Assembly: GCF_028307215.1 (NCBI RefSeq)
Contig: NZ_JAQMHV010000009.1
Location: forward strand, 54,812-118,811
Length of the DNA: 64,000 bases
Direction: 5' to 3'
Source of the DNA: Falsirhodobacter sp. 20TX0035
Lineage (GTDB): Bacteria > Pseudomonadota > Alphaproteobacteria > Rhodobacterales > Rhodobacteraceae
The first letter of the stretch is position 1. The number at the start of each line of letters is the position of its first letter. Positions 1 to 9,435 of this stretch are shown one piece after another. The position numbers and the translations under genes are program-made. The notes under the pieces are model-generated. The model did no database searches. It was given only the letters and a program-made list of their open reading frames with translations, and was not told where the DNA came from.

Positions 1-2
1 AG

Positions 3-767
3 ACCTTCGGCGACTGGTGCCGGCTGGAGGATGACGGCCACCTGATCCGGCGCCTGCGCGTTGTGAAATCGGCCGGAGAGATCGGGCTGATGCGCGAGGC
101 GGGCCGCATCTGCGACCGCGCGCTGGACCGCGTGATCGCCTTCGCCCGTCCCGGCATTCTCGACAGCGAGTTGAAGGCCGAATACCTCGCCTCCATCCTT
201 GGCGACGGGGCAGACATGCCGCCGAACGCGCCGCTGTTCAACTCGGGTCCCCGCGCCGTCTATGGCCGCGGCGTGGCGACGCCCAGACGGCTGGAGGCGC
301 AGGACCAGATCCTTGTCGAATATCCCGTGCCCTTCCGCCATTACAACGTGAAGACGGAATGGACGATCCTCTTCGGCCGAGTGCCTGACAGGCAGCGCCA
401 CATGTACGATGTGGGCCGCGAGACGCTGGCGCGGATGACCGACCTCGCCCGCCCCGGCACCACGCTGGGAGAGATCTTCGACGCCTATGCCGACGGCCTC
501 GACGAGGGCGGCTACCGCGCCTCGCGCTATGGCGCGACGGGGTATTCGGTGGGGATCGGCTTCGCGCCCACCTCGATGGACGTGCCGCCGATGATCTATT
601 CCGGCTGCGCCACGGTGTGCGCGCCAGGAATGACGCTCTTTTATCACGTCATGAACGGCGACGGCGATACGGGGTATGCGGTGGGCGTCGGCCACACCCT
701 TCTGGTCACCGAAGGCGCGCCGGAGCTGCTGACCAACCTGCCCGACGACCTGACCGTCATAACATAA
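3..767 (+). CDS. Creatinase-like M24 family hydrolase, 5' end cut by the window
   Basis: The frame is open from base 3, so the N-terminal part lies outside the window; 254 residues of the C-terminal pita-bread domain are visible. It is clearly paralogous to the gene at 6906-8102: both share a VKS segment, a NSGPRA-GRG block, an EAQDQ-LVE block and MDxPPMIYSG. In metal-dependent M24 peptidases this domain supplies two Asp, one His and two Glu. Here the Asp/Asp positions read E and K/T (LVEYPVPFRHYNVKTEW), the His position is Tyr (GYSVG) and the first Glu position is His (FYHV), so it resembles metal-free creatinase-type amidinohydrolases rather than Xaa-Pro aminopeptidases. It is the first visible gene of a transporter/hydrolase operon. 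Substrate unknown. Confidence 0.85.
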   Translation, partial: TFGDWCRLEDDGHLIRRLRVVKSAGEIGLMREAGRICDRALDRVIAFARPGILDSELKAEYLASILGDGADMPPNAPLFNSGPRAVYGRGVATPRRLEAQDQILVEYPVPFRHYNVKTEWTILFGRVPDRQRHMYDVGRETLARMTDLARPGTTLGEIFDAYADGLDEGGYRASRYGATGYSVGIGFAPTSMDVPPMIYSGCATVCAPGMTLFYHVMNGDGDTGYAVGVGHTLLVTEGAPELLTNLPDDLTVIT

Positions 768-786
768 ACCCAACAGGAGCCTCCCC

Positions 787-2325
787 ATGTCCTTTCTGAC
801 CATGAAGCGCCGCCATGTCCTGATGGGCATGATGGCCGCCACCGCCCTGCCCCGCATCGGCTTCGCGCAAGGCGCCGCGCCCAAGGCGGGCGGCACGCTG
901 CGGATCAGCCACTCCACCCGGATTGCGACGCTGAACGTGCTGTCGCTGTCGGGTCCGGCCGAGTACCCGGTGATCGACATGATCTATTCGGGCCTCACGC
1001 GCATCGGCGCCGACAGCGTGGCCCATCCCGATCTGGCGGAAAGCTGGGACGCCTCGGCCGACGCCACCGAATTCACGTTCCACCTGCGCCAAGGCGTCAC
1101 CTTCCACGACGGCAGCCCCTTCACCGCCGCCGACGTGGTCGCGACCTACACGCTGATCCTGAACCCCGACATTCCGGCCGCCGCCCGCTCCTCGGTGAAC
1201 ATGATCGACCGGGTGGAGGCGGTGGACGACCACACCGTCAAGTTCACGCTGAAGACGCCCTTCGCGGATTTTCCGGTCTCCACGGCGCATGCCAACGCGC
1301 GCATCATCTCCAAGGCTGCGGCGGAAGGACCGATCACCGATCTCGACACCAAGGCCAACGGCACCGGCCCGTTCAAGCTGGACGTGTATGACAGCGCCTC
1401 GATGGTGCGGCTGGCCAAGAACGAGAGTTACTACGTCGCGGGCAAGCCCTATCTCGACGCGGTGGAGATGATGCTGTTCCCCGACCTGACGGCGGAAACC
1501 GCGAACTTCCTGTCGGGCACCACCGACGTGATGCTGACGGTGCAGCAGGCCGATTTCGCCCGCATCGCGGCCTCGCAGGGGATCGAGGCAAAGCGCGTCG
1601 CCTCTGGCCGTTACGCCTGCGTCGTCATGCGGCAGGACGCCGCCCCGTGGAACGACGTGCGCGTCCGAAAGGCGCTTGCCCTCGCCACCGATCGCCAGCT
1701 GCTGGTGGAGATCATCCTCGAAGGCCTCGGCCGCCCGGCCTATGACAGCATCGTGGCCCCCGAACTGCCCTTCGCCACCGAGAAGCCCGAGATTGCCTAC
1801 GACCCCGAGGCCGCGAAGACACTGCTGGCCGAAGCCGGCTATCCCGACGGGCTGGACGTGAGGCTGGTGGCATCGGACCGTCCGGCGATCCGCGTGCAGA
1901 CGGCCATCGCGCTGCAGCAGACCGCCGCCGCCGCAGGCTTCCGCATCACGCTGGAGACGATGCCCCACGACACCTATCTGGCCGAGGAGTGGATGAAGGG
2001 CGACTTCTACATCGGCTATTGGGGAATGCAGCCCACGGTCGACCAGACCTACAAGCTGCTGCTGACCTCCGACGGGTCCTATCAGGACACCGAATGGAAG
2101 AACGCCGACTTCGACGCCCTGATCGCGGAAGGCCGCGCCACCACCGACGAAGGTCGGCGCGCCGAGATCTACACCGAGGCGCAGGCGCTGGAACTGCGCG
2201 ACACGCCCTATATCGTGCCCTTCTTCGAGGATGTGCTGACCGCGAACCGCGCTACCACCGAGGCGTGGGAAGTGGCGCCGATCAGCCGCTACTTCCACAT
2301 CGAGAACGTCTGGCTGGACAAGTAA
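787..2325 (+). CDS. Family 5 (dipeptide/oligopeptide-type) ABC substrate-binding protein
   Basis: 512 residues, normal for SBP_bac_5 proteins. The N-terminus carries a twin-arginine-like motif (KRRHVLMGMM) followed by a hydrophobic stretch and an AQG cleavage region near residue 28, so periplasmic export, possibly by Tat, is likely. The mature protein starts with GGTLRIS and contains the family hallmarks LAESWDAS, TFHLRQGVTFHDG and a late YDPEAAK-LLAEAGYPDG segment. An AGGAG-type ribosome site (acaggagcctccccatg) fixes the start. It begins 20 bp after the M24 gene and is followed at 5 bp by two permeases and a fused ATPase, so it is the binding component of this importer. The ligand is probably a peptide or modified amino acid destined for the flanking M24/M20 enzymes; this is inference. 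Confidence 0.93.
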   Translation: MSFLTMKRRHVLMGMMAATALPRIGFAQGAAPKAGGTLRISHSTRIATLNVLSLSGPAEYPVIDMIYSGLTRIGADSVAHPDLAESWDASADATEFTFHLRQGVTFHDGSPFTAADVVATYTLILNPDIPAAARSSVNMIDRVEAVDDHTVKFTLKTPFADFPVSTAHANARIISKAAAEGPITDLDTKANGTGPFKLDVYDSASMVRLAKNESYYVAGKPYLDAVEMMLFPDLTAETANFLSGTTDVMLTVQQADFARIAASQGIEAKRVASGRYACVVMRQDAAPWNDVRVRKALALATDRQLLVEIILEGLGRPAYDSIVAPELPFATEKPEIAYDPEAAKTLLAEAGYPDGLDVRLVASDRPAIRVQTAIALQQTAAAAGFRITLETMPHDTYLAEEWMKGDFYIGYWGMQPTVDQTYKLLLTSDGSYQDTEWKNADFDALIAEGRATTDEGRRAEIYTEAQALELRDTPYIVPFFEDVLTANRATTEAWEVAPISRYFHIENVWLDK

Positions 2326-2329
2326 GCGC

Positions 2330-3280
2330 GTGAGCCTCGCCTACTTCCTCCGCCGCATCGGCGCGATCGTGATCGTGCTGTTCATCGTCACCTTGGCGGT
2401 GTTCGCGATCACCATGATCCTGCCCGGCAACGCCGCGCTGATGATCCTGGGCGAGAACGCGTCGCCCGACAACCTTGCCGCGATGGAGCGGCAGCTAGGG
2501 CTGGACCGGCCCCTGCCGGTGCAATACCTGCACTGGCTGTGGGGGGTGCTGCAGGGCGATTTCGGCACCTCGCTGCGCCTGCAGCAGCCGGTGTCGCAGG
2601 TGGTGGGCGTGGCGTTCTGGAACTCCGCGTCCCTTGCCGTCACCGCGCTGGTCGTGGTGACGGTGGTCGCGATCCCTATGGGCGCCTTCGCCGCGATGAA
2701 GCGCGGAACGCCCGTGGATGCCGTGATCGGCTTCTTCTCCTATATCGGCACCGCGATGCCGGAATTCGTGACGGCGACGCTGCTTCTGGTGCTGTTCGCC
2801 GCCCCCGAACGGCCCTTCTTCCCCGCAGGCGGTTTCGTCGCCCCATGGGATGATCTGGCAGGGTTCGCCCAGCATGTCGTGCTGCCGGCCGCCACGCTGG
2901 GGCTGATCCTGATGGCCCACATCTCGCGTCAGGTCCGGTCCGAGATGTCCGAGGTGCTGTCGTCGGATTTCATCCGCGCCGCGCGGCTGAAGGGCCTGTC
3001 CGAAAGCCGCGTCATGCGCCGCCACGCACTGCCGAACTCGCTGGCGCCCGCCGTCGCCGTCATCTCGCTCGACATCGGATACCTTCTGGGCGGCATCATC
3101 GTGGTGGAGGAGATCTTCGCCTGGCCGGGCCTTGGCCGCACGCTGATCTATGCGCTGCAGAACCGCGACCTGCCGGTCATACAGGCGGTGACGCTTCTGC
3201 TGGCGGTCGTCTATGCCGTCTCGAACCTGATCGCCGACCTCGTGATCGCCCTTCTCGACCCGAGGGTCCGGTATGCGTAG
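2330..3280 (+). CDS. ABC transporter permease, DppB type
   Basis: 316 residues with a GTG start four bases after the binding-protein stop. The typical DppB/OppB layout is visible: an N-terminal membrane helix (LRRIGAIVIVLFIVTLAVFAI), the LDRPLPVQYLHWLWGVLQGDFGTS segment characteristic of the family, about six membrane spans, and the EAA loop RAARLKGLSESRVMRRHALPNSLAP that docks to the ATPase. The last eight bases overlap the next permease gene. It forms the inner-membrane channel with the 3273-4091 product. Confidence 0.93.
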   Translation: MSLAYFLRRIGAIVIVLFIVTLAVFAITMILPGNAALMILGENASPDNLAAMERQLGLDRPLPVQYLHWLWGVLQGDFGTSLRLQQPVSQVVGVAFWNSASLAVTALVVVTVVAIPMGAFAAMKRGTPVDAVIGFFSYIGTAMPEFVTATLLLVLFAAPERPFFPAGGFVAPWDDLAGFAQHVVLPAATLGLILMAHISRQVRSEMSEVLSSDFIRAARLKGLSESRVMRRHALPNSLAPAVAVISLDIGYLLGGIIVVEEIFAWPGLGRTLIYALQNRDLPVIQAVTLLLAVVYAVSNLIADLVIALLDPRVRYA

Positions 3281-4091
3281 GATCCTCCGCTCCCCCACCG
3301 GGCTGATCGGGTCGATCCTGCTGGCCATCGTGACCGTTGCCGCCCTGCTCGGCCCGTGGATCGCGCCGTACGATCCGCAGGCGTTCGACGTCACCGCCCG
3401 CCTTCAGGGGCCGAGCCTGACGCACCTTCTGGGCACGGACCAATACGGGCGCGACCTCATGTCCCGCATCCTGAACGGCGCGCCGACCACGATCCTGTTC
3501 GGCGTCTTCGCCACCGCGCTTGGCGTCGGCGTGGGGTCGGTGATCGGCGTGATCGCGGGCGTTGCGGGGGGCCGCACCGACGGGATCATCATGCGCATCC
3601 TCGACGGGATGCTGGCCATGCCGGAGCTGCTGTTCACGCTGCTGATCGTCACCTTCCTTGGTGGCGGATCCACGCAAGCAATGCTGGCTGTGGCTGTCAC
3701 CTTCGCGCCTGGCATGGCGCGGATCGCGCGGTCGTCCGTCCTGTCCGTCCGCACGCGCGAATACGTGCTCGCGGCCACCGCACGCGGTGAATCCCGCGCG
3801 TGGATCGTGGGGCGCGAGGTGCTGCCGAACGCCCTCGGCCCGATCATCGTCGAAAGCACCATTCGCGTCAGCTTCGCCATCATGATCGGCGCGACACTCG
3901 GCTTTCTTGGCCTCGGGGCGCAACCACCCAGCACAGAATGGGGTCTGATGGTGGCAGAGGCCCGTCAGTTCATGTTCCGCAACCCTTGGTGCGTCATCGC
4001 CCCCGGCGCGGTCATCGCCATCACGGCCATGGGTTTCAATCTATTCGGCGACGCCCTTCGCGACGCCTTCGACCCGAAAAGGAGCCGCTAA
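3273..4091 (+). CDS. ABC transporter permease, DppC type
   Basis: 272 residues, second channel subunit. It shows the DppC signatures: LLGPWIAPYDPQAF near the N-terminus, then HLLGTDQYGRDLMSRILNGAPTT, then the EAA loop AATARGESRAWIVGREVLPNALGP and the LGFLGLGAQPPSTEWG motif near the C-terminus. The start codon lies inside the end of the DppB-type gene and the stop overlaps the ATPase start (TAATG), indicating translational coupling along the operon. Confidence 0.93.
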   Translation: MRRILRSPTGLIGSILLAIVTVAALLGPWIAPYDPQAFDVTARLQGPSLTHLLGTDQYGRDLMSRILNGAPTTILFGVFATALGVGVGSVIGVIAGVAGGRTDGIIMRILDGMLAMPELLFTLLIVTFLGGGSTQAMLAVAVTFAPGMARIARSSVLSVRTREYVLAATARGESRAWIVGREVLPNALGPIIVESTIRVSFAIMIGATLGFLGLGAQPPSTEWGLMVAEARQFMFRNPWCVIAPGAVIAITAMGFNLFGDALRDAFDPKRSR

Positions 4092-5710
4092 TGCGCCCCA
4101 TACTCGAGGTCCACAAGTATTCGATGGACTACCTTACCGACGAGGGCCGCGTGCAGGCTTTGCGTGAGGTGTCGCTGTCCATCGCCAAGGGGGAAACCCA
4201 CGCGCTGGTCGGCGAAAGCGGTTCGGGCAAATCGACACTGGCTTGGTCCATCATGCGTTACCTCGCGCCTAACGCCGAGGAGACGGGTGGTGCAATCCTC
4301 GTCTCCGGTGAAGACATGATTGGCAAGTCTGCCGCCCAAATCCGCAAGATGCGCGGCAACCGCATCGCGATGGTGTTTCAGGACCCGTCCACCTCTCTCA
4401 ATCCCACCATGCGAATGGGAGAGCAACTGGTCGAGGTGTTGATGCGACACCGTGGCCTGAACCGGAAGGCGGCCTGGGCCGAAGGCAAGGCCGGGCTGGC
4501 CCGCACCGGCATCGCGAAACCGGCCGAGATGATGCTCCGCTTCCCGCACGAGGCCTCGGGCGGGGAAAAGCAGCGCGTGGGCATCGCCACCGCCTTTGCC
4601 TGCGATCCGGAACTCATCATATTCGACGAACCTACCACTGCGCTCGACATCCTGACCGCGAACCAGATCCTTGATCTGTTCGTGACACTGCGGAATGAGA
4701 CGGGGGTCGCCGCACTATACATCTCACACGACCTTGGTCTCGTGTCGCGGATCGCCCATACGGTCTCGGTGATCCATCGTGGCCGTATCGTGGAACAGGG
4801 TACCGTGGATCAAGTGTTCCGCGCACCCGCCCACGATTACACTCGCGGCCTGATGGCTGCCGTTCCGAAACCTTTGGAGCGGATAGCCGTCCCCGGTCCA
4901 ACGACAACGACATCCCTGATTCAATTGGAAGGTGTGACCGTCCGATACGGCGATCCGGGTTGGCTAACACGGATGCTAAACCCCCAGGCCATCGGCCATA
5001 CCGGCGCTGAAAGCGTGACGCTCGATGTCCGTCCGGGAGAACTTCTGGGCATCGTGGGCGAAAGCGGATCCGGCAAGTCCACGATCGCCAAAGTCGCCTC
5101 GGGACTCAACGCGTTCACGGGCACGATCCATTTCGACGGACGAGCGTTCACCAGCCGCGACGCGCTGGACCACGCCTATCGCCGTGACGTGCAGATTGTG
5201 TTTCAGCACCCCGACAGCAGCCTGAATCCGCGCCAGACCATCGGCACGATCCTGTCGCGACCCCTGAAGCTGTACGGCATCGTTCCGGCCGACCAAGTGC
5301 AGGCGCGTGTGCGCGAACTGCTGGAGATGGTCCTGCTGCCCGCCGACTTCGCCACCCGCTACCCCCACCAGCTGTCGGGCGGGCAAAAGCAGCGCGTGGC
5401 CATCGCCCGCGCCTTTGCCGCCGAACCAAAGCTCGTGATCTGCGACGAGGTAACGGCCGCGCTGGACGTGTCGGTGCAGGCCGCCGTGGCGCGGCTGCTG
5501 GTGGACCTTCAGGCGCGGTCGGGCGCGGCCTGCCTGTTCATCACTCACGACCTGAACCTGATCCGCCAACTGGCTCACCGCATCGCCGTGATGCAGCGCG
5601 GCCGGCTCGTGGACCTATTCGACGTGGCCGACGCCGACGGCCCCGGCCGCCATCCCTACACCCGCGCCCTGCTGGACGCGGTTCCTGTCCTCGAAAGCCC
5701 TGCCCCATGA
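4091..5710 (+). CDS. Fused double ABC ATPase (DppD-DppF type)
   Basis: 539 residues containing two complete nucleotide-binding domains in one chain, in place of the separate DppD and DppF subunits of many systems. Domain 1 has Walker A GESGSGKST at about residues 41-49, Q-loop MVFQDPS, signature ASGGEKQR and Walker B IIFDEPTTALD. Domain 2 has a second GESGSGKST near residue 322, signature SGGQKQR and LVICDEVTAALDVS. Each domain is followed by the family tail (HDYTRGLMAAVPKP; HPYTRALLDAVPVLES). The ATG chosen at 4091 overlaps the permease stop and starts where homology starts; an upstream extension of the frame is antiparallel to the family. Powers the importer 787-4091. Confidence 0.93.
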   Translation: MRPILEVHKYSMDYLTDEGRVQALREVSLSIAKGETHALVGESGSGKSTLAWSIMRYLAPNAEETGGAILVSGEDMIGKSAAQIRKMRGNRIAMVFQDPSTSLNPTMRMGEQLVEVLMRHRGLNRKAAWAEGKAGLARTGIAKPAEMMLRFPHEASGGEKQRVGIATAFACDPELIIFDEPTTALDILTANQILDLFVTLRNETGVAALYISHDLGLVSRIAHTVSVIHRGRIVEQGTVDQVFRAPAHDYTRGLMAAVPKPLERIAVPGPTTTTSLIQLEGVTVRYGDPGWLTRMLNPQAIGHTGAESVTLDVRPGELLGIVGESGSGKSTIAKVASGLNAFTGTIHFDGRAFTSRDALDHAYRRDVQIVFQHPDSSLNPRQTIGTILSRPLKLYGIVPADQVQARVRELLEMVLLPADFATRYPHQLSGGQKQRVAIARAFAAEPKLVICDEVTAALDVSVQAAVARLLVDLQARSGAACLFITHDLNLIRQLAHRIAVMQRGRLVDLFDVADADGPGRHPYTRALLDAVPVLESPAP

Positions 5711-6909
5711 TCGAGATCGACCGCGACACCTGCCTTGCCACCCTGGCCGACATGGTCCGCAACAAAAGCTATTCCCAGACCGAGGGCGAACGCGTCCTTG
5801 CCGCCCACATGGTCGGGATCATGGAAGCGATGGGGCTGGAGGCCTATCTGATGCCGGTGGAAGGCGACCGCGTGAACGCCATCGGCGTCTGGCGCGGCAC
5901 CGGTGGCGGGCCGTCGCTGATGTTCAACGGCCACCTCGACACCAACCCCGCGACCGAGGGCTGGACGGTGAACCCGTGGGGCGGCGTCATCGACGACGCC
6001 TTCATCTATGGCATCGGGGTGTCGAACATGAAGGCGGGGGATGCCGCCTACCTGTGCGCCGTCCGCGAACTGATCCGCCACGGCGTCCGCCTGAAGGGGG
6101 ACGTGATCCTGACCTTCGTGATCGGCGAATTGCAGGGCGGGATCGGCACCAAGGCCATCGTGGACGCCGGCCTGCGCGCGGACTTTTTCATAAATTCCGA
6201 ACCCACCGACCTGCAGGCCGTGACGATGCACGCCGCCGCCTTCACCTTCGTGATGGAGCTTCAGGGCATCACCCGCCACCTGTCCAAGCGCGAGGCGGCC
6301 GTTGACGCCATCCTTGCCGCCTGCGACGTGATCCCGGAACTGACTGCCCTCACCTTCTCGGACGCACCAAGTGAGGAGCATCGGTCGATCAACCGCGTGC
6401 ATGTCGGCGTGGTGCACGGGGCCCTGGGCCGCGACCTGCACGAATGGCGTCCGCCGCAGGTGGCCGATTTCGTGCGCCTGAAAGGCTCTGGCCGCTATGG
6501 TCCGGGCCAGACCGAGGACAACGCGCTGGCCGACCTGCGCCGCGTGCTGGACGGGTTGGAGCGGCGATGGCCGGGCCTTCAGGCCAGCGTCCGCACCGAA
6601 AAAGCCGAAGGGCGTCCCACCATGCCCGCCTTCGAGGTACCGCGCGACAGCCGCATCGTCACCGCGATCAACGCCGCTTACCTGTCGGTGCGGGGCGAGG
6701 CGCAGCCCACAGGCGCGATCACGCCCCCCGGTTTCTTCGGCACCGATGCCGGACACTTGTACGAAGCCGCGGGAATGGAGGGCATCGTCTGCGGTCCCGG
6801 CGGCCGCTACAACACCATGCCCGACGAGAGAGTCGACATCGTGGATTATCTCGACATGATCCGCATCTATGCCGCCACCGCCTGCGACATCTGCGGGGTG
6901 GCGGAATGA
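5707..6909 (+). CDS. M20 family amidohydrolase/deacylase (ArgE/DapE-like)
   Basis: 400 residues; ATG overlaps the ATPase stop (ATGA). Family metal-site motifs are partly present: NGHLDTNP (His and Asp), GVSNMKAGDAAYL (bridging Asp region), FVIGELQGGIGT where a canonical EE pair usually sits, and NSEPTDLQAV. The terminal metal-binding His normally found before PDE is Asn/Thr here (YNTMPDERVD), so the metal site may be incomplete or rearranged. No signal peptide, so cytoplasmic. Likely cleaves an amide bond of a compound brought in by the preceding ABC importer; substrate not determinable from sequence. Confidence 0.85.
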   Translation: MIEIDRDTCLATLADMVRNKSYSQTEGERVLAAHMVGIMEAMGLEAYLMPVEGDRVNAIGVWRGTGGGPSLMFNGHLDTNPATEGWTVNPWGGVIDDAFIYGIGVSNMKAGDAAYLCAVRELIRHGVRLKGDVILTFVIGELQGGIGTKAIVDAGLRADFFINSEPTDLQAVTMHAAAFTFVMELQGITRHLSKREAAVDAILAACDVIPELTALTFSDAPSEEHRSINRVHVGVVHGALGRDLHEWRPPQVADFVRLKGSGRYGPGQTEDNALADLRRVLDGLERRWPGLQASVRTEKAEGRPTMPAFEVPRDSRIVTAINAAYLSVRGEAQPTGAITPPGFFGTDAGHLYEAAGMEGIVCGPGGRYNTMPDERVDIVDYLDMIRIYAATACDICGVAE

Positions 6910-8102
6910 TCGACCTCGCCCGCGAATACCCTGGCACCGCATCGGGCCGCGCCGTCACCCTGCGCTTCCCCGAGGCCGAGCACCGCGCCCGCCTAGCCGC
7001 CACCCGCCGCGAACTGGCGGCGCGCGGCCTCGACGCGCTTCTCGTCTTCGCACAGGAAAGCCACTACTACCTGACCGGGTTCGACACGGCGGGCTACGTG
7101 TTTTTCCAGGTCGGCATCGTCACCGCCGACGATCGCCCGACCGTGCTGCTGACCCGCACCCCCGACAAGCGGCAGGCCGAGGTGGCATCGCTGTATGATG
7201 ACGTGCGCATCTGGCTGAATGCGGAAGGCGCGAACCCTGCGCTGGACCTGCGCGCGATCCTCGATGAGATCGGCCTGAAGCGTGTCGGGATTGAGTTCGC
7301 GACCTATGGCCTGACCGCCGCCAACGGACGGATGGTCGAAGCCGCGCTGAACGGCATCGGGATCGAGGACACCTCCGACCTGGTGCGCCGCCAGCGCCTC
7401 GTGAAATCGCCTGCCGAACTAGAACTGACCCGTGCCGCAGGGCAACTGGCCGACGCCGCCGTGATCGCCGCGATCGACGCCACGAAGCCCGGCGTGTTCG
7501 ACACCGCCCTGTCGGGTGCCGCCGTGACGGCGATGCTGGCGGGGGGCGCGGACATGCCCTCGGGCGGGCCGCTCGTGAACTCCGGGCCTCGCGCGCTCTT
7601 TGGACGCGGCATTGGCGGCCCCCGTCGGATCGAAGCGCAGGACCAGGTGCTGGTCGAGCTCGCAGGTTCCGCCTGCCGCTACCACGTCGTGATCGAGCAC
7701 ACGATGGCCGTCGGCACCCCCGATCCGCGGCAGGTCAGCCAGATGGGCGTCGCGATCGAGGCGCTGGAGCGGATCAAGGAGGCCGCCGTTCCGGGTGAGC
7801 GTCTTGGCAAGCTGGACGACATCCACCGCCGCGTGCTGGACGATGCAGGCTTCGCCCATGCCCGCTACGCCGCCTGCGGGTATTCCCTTGGCTGCACGTT
7901 CAAGCCGACCTGGATGGATGCACCGCCGATGATCTATTCCGGCAACCCGCTGGTGCTGGAGCCGGGTATGGTCTTCTTTGTGCACATCATGATTCCCGAC
8001 GCCACCACCGGTCTTGTCGCGGGCGTGGGACAGACCTTCGCCATCGGTGAGCGAGGCGTAGAAACCTTCAGCGCCCTGCCTTTGAAGCTCTGGACGCTAT
8101 GA
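6906..8102 (+). CDS. Creatinase-like M24 family hydrolase
   Basis: 398 residues with both parts of the family: an N-terminal creatinase-type domain (FAQESHYYLTGFDTAGYVFF, about residues 43-62) and a C-terminal pita-bread domain. ATG overlaps the M20 stop. As in the 5' paralogue of this operon, the M24 metal ligands are substituted: the Asp region is ELAGSACRYHVVIEHT, the His region GYSLGCTF, and the first Glu position reads FFVHIMIP. That favours a metal-independent, creatinase-like reaction over aminopeptidase P activity. Its position as last gene of the ABC/M20 operon suggests it acts on the same imported compound or its product. Confidence 0.87.
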   Translation: MIDLAREYPGTASGRAVTLRFPEAEHRARLAATRRELAARGLDALLVFAQESHYYLTGFDTAGYVFFQVGIVTADDRPTVLLTRTPDKRQAEVASLYDDVRIWLNAEGANPALDLRAILDEIGLKRVGIEFATYGLTAANGRMVEAALNGIGIEDTSDLVRRQRLVKSPAELELTRAAGQLADAAVIAAIDATKPGVFDTALSGAAVTAMLAGGADMPSGGPLVNSGPRALFGRGIGGPRRIEAQDQVLVELAGSACRYHVVIEHTMAVGTPDPRQVSQMGVAIEALERIKEAAVPGERLGKLDDIHRRVLDDAGFAHARYAACGYSLGCTFKPTWMDAPPMIYSGNPLVLEPGMVFFVHIMIPDATTGLVAGVGQTFAIGERGVETFSALPLKLWTL

Positions 8103-8484
8103 CCGGACAGGGTAACACGCAACAGGTTCGGACCTGATTGCACAGAACAGTCGTTCCTGCCTTGTGAGAGTTGATGATCGCTTCCGCTGCCCGTCCCGCC
8201 AACGGTGATGCCAAGAGGGGCGGTCCACGAACATCCGGATCGACGTCGGTTTCTTTCGACGCCAGCTACGGTGCCAAGCGTGCCACTTGACCTCTTTCCT
8301 CTTGTTCGATTTGCAGGTGCGCCGGGTGAGCGGCAAACGATCTTCGTTTTCAACCGGCCCAGCGATCTGACCAAGATCTGGGATGTTGCGGACTTCAAAG
8401 GCCGCTTCACGGTCCAGGGCGACCATTGTTCAAGTGGCTGGCCTGGTGCTGCGGGTCCTTGGTCGCGAGGCGTGGGCGTGCCTT
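8103..8484. other. Intergenic region between convergent operons, no gene recognised
   Basis: 382 bp between the end of the M24 gene and the end of the minus-strand pxpC gene. Several short open frames exist on both strands but none has a ribosome site, family-like composition or recognisable domain. I see no clear Rho-independent terminator. The stretch could be a decayed mobile-element fragment, but nothing in it proves that. Confidence 0.4.
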
Positions 8485-9435
8485 TCAAGCACGCCAGCGC
8501 CTGGCGATGGTGACGCTCAGTCGCAAACGGGCACGGCGTTCGGCGGAGTGCTGGGCGATCCAGATGTCTTCGGCCGTGTCGCGGGGGACGGGGCGGAAGC
8601 GGAATGCCGCTCCGCTCGGCATCTGGGCCAGCCGGGGCAGATCAGCCCCGATGACGGTCGCTATCTTTGGATACCCGCCGGTGGTTTGCGCTTCCGCCAT
8701 CAGAACGATCGGACAACCGGATCCAGGTATCTGGATCGAGCCTGCCACCGTGCCGTCGGAGACGATGTCATGCCCACGCTGCGCCGGGATCTGCGGGCCG
8801 TCGAGGATCATCGCCATCCGGTCGCGCCGCGTCGTGACCGTGAAGCGAGCCGAGGCGAAACGCTCCAGAACCTCCGCCGAAAAGGCATCCTGCTGCGGGC
8901 CGAGGACCACGCGAATATCCCGTGGCGCCAGAGTTTCCGCGTGGGGGCGGCGGCAAGCAAGTGCCGGGCCCCGTGGATCAAAGGCCCCAAGCGGCAGCCG
9001 GGCCCCCGCCTCCACCACGCGGCCAAGGCCGGAACGCAGATGCGCCGCCCGCGAGCCCATCAGGATCGGCGTCTCGATCCCGCCCGACACAGCAAGATAG
9101 CCCCAGACCGCGTCCGCCATGGCGCCGATGCGGATGGTCTGGCCAGCCATGACGCGATGCGCCTCCCATGCAGGACGCGGCTCCCCTTCGATGACCACTT
9201 CGGCCGTTCCGCCGGTGACGGCGATGCGGCAGGGGGCATGGGCGCGGAAGATCCCGCCCAGATGCGCGAATTCCAAGGCCGCCGCCTCGGCCGTGTTGCC
9301 CACCAGCGCGTTTGCCATGGCGAAGGCCGGTCCGTCCATAGGGCCTGCCGCCGATACCCCCGCATGGCGCCATCCGAAGCGCCCGCGATCCTGGACCGTC
9401 AGCATCGGCCCTGCCCGAAGAACTTCCAGCATCAC
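8485..9435 (-). CDS. pxpC: 5-oxoprolinase subunit C (biotin-dependent carboxyltransferase-like, KipA family)
   Basis: 316 residues. The N-terminus MMLEVLRAGPMLTVQDRGRFGWRHAGVSAAGPMD is characteristic of the KipA/PxpC family (allophanate hydrolase subunit 2-like fold), followed by FAMANALVGN, the IAVTGG block, AVWGYLAVSGGI and MGSRAAHLRSG. PxpABC is the prokaryotic ATP-dependent 5-oxoprolinase that opens pyroglutamate to glutamate. The ATG overlaps the pxpB stop, and pxpA lies divergently at 16706 in the same locus. Last gene of the minus-strand operon. Confidence 0.9.
   Translation of the reverse strand: MMLEVLRAGPMLTVQDRGRFGWRHAGVSAAGPMDGPAFAMANALVGNTAEAAALEFAHLGGIFRAHAPCRIAVTGGTAEVVIEGEPRPAWEAHRVMAGQTIRIGAMADAVWGYLAVSGGIETPILMGSRAAHLRSGLGRVVEAGARLPLGAFDPRGPALACRRPHAETLAPRDIRVVLGPQQDAFSAEVLERFASARFTVTTRRDRMAMILDGPQIPAQRGHDIVSDGTVAGSIQIPGSGCPIVLMAEAQTTGGYPKIATVIGADLPRLAQMPSGAAFRFRPVPRDTAEDIWIAQHSAERRARLRLSVTIARRWRA

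Noticed and set aside
757..2298. Long minus-strand open frame opposite the peptide-binding-protein gene
   Set aside because: High-GC antisense frame with Arg/Gly/His-rich low-complexity product, no ribosome site, fully overlapping a well-supported gene. The same reasoning removed other long antisense frames such as 5656-6942, 23947-25107, 39703-41397, 47231-48358 and 53833-55581.
8097..8513. Short frames on both strands in the gap between the M24 and pxpC genes
   Set aside because: Products are Arg/Trp-rich without motif or start context; they overlap each other and no family could be named.
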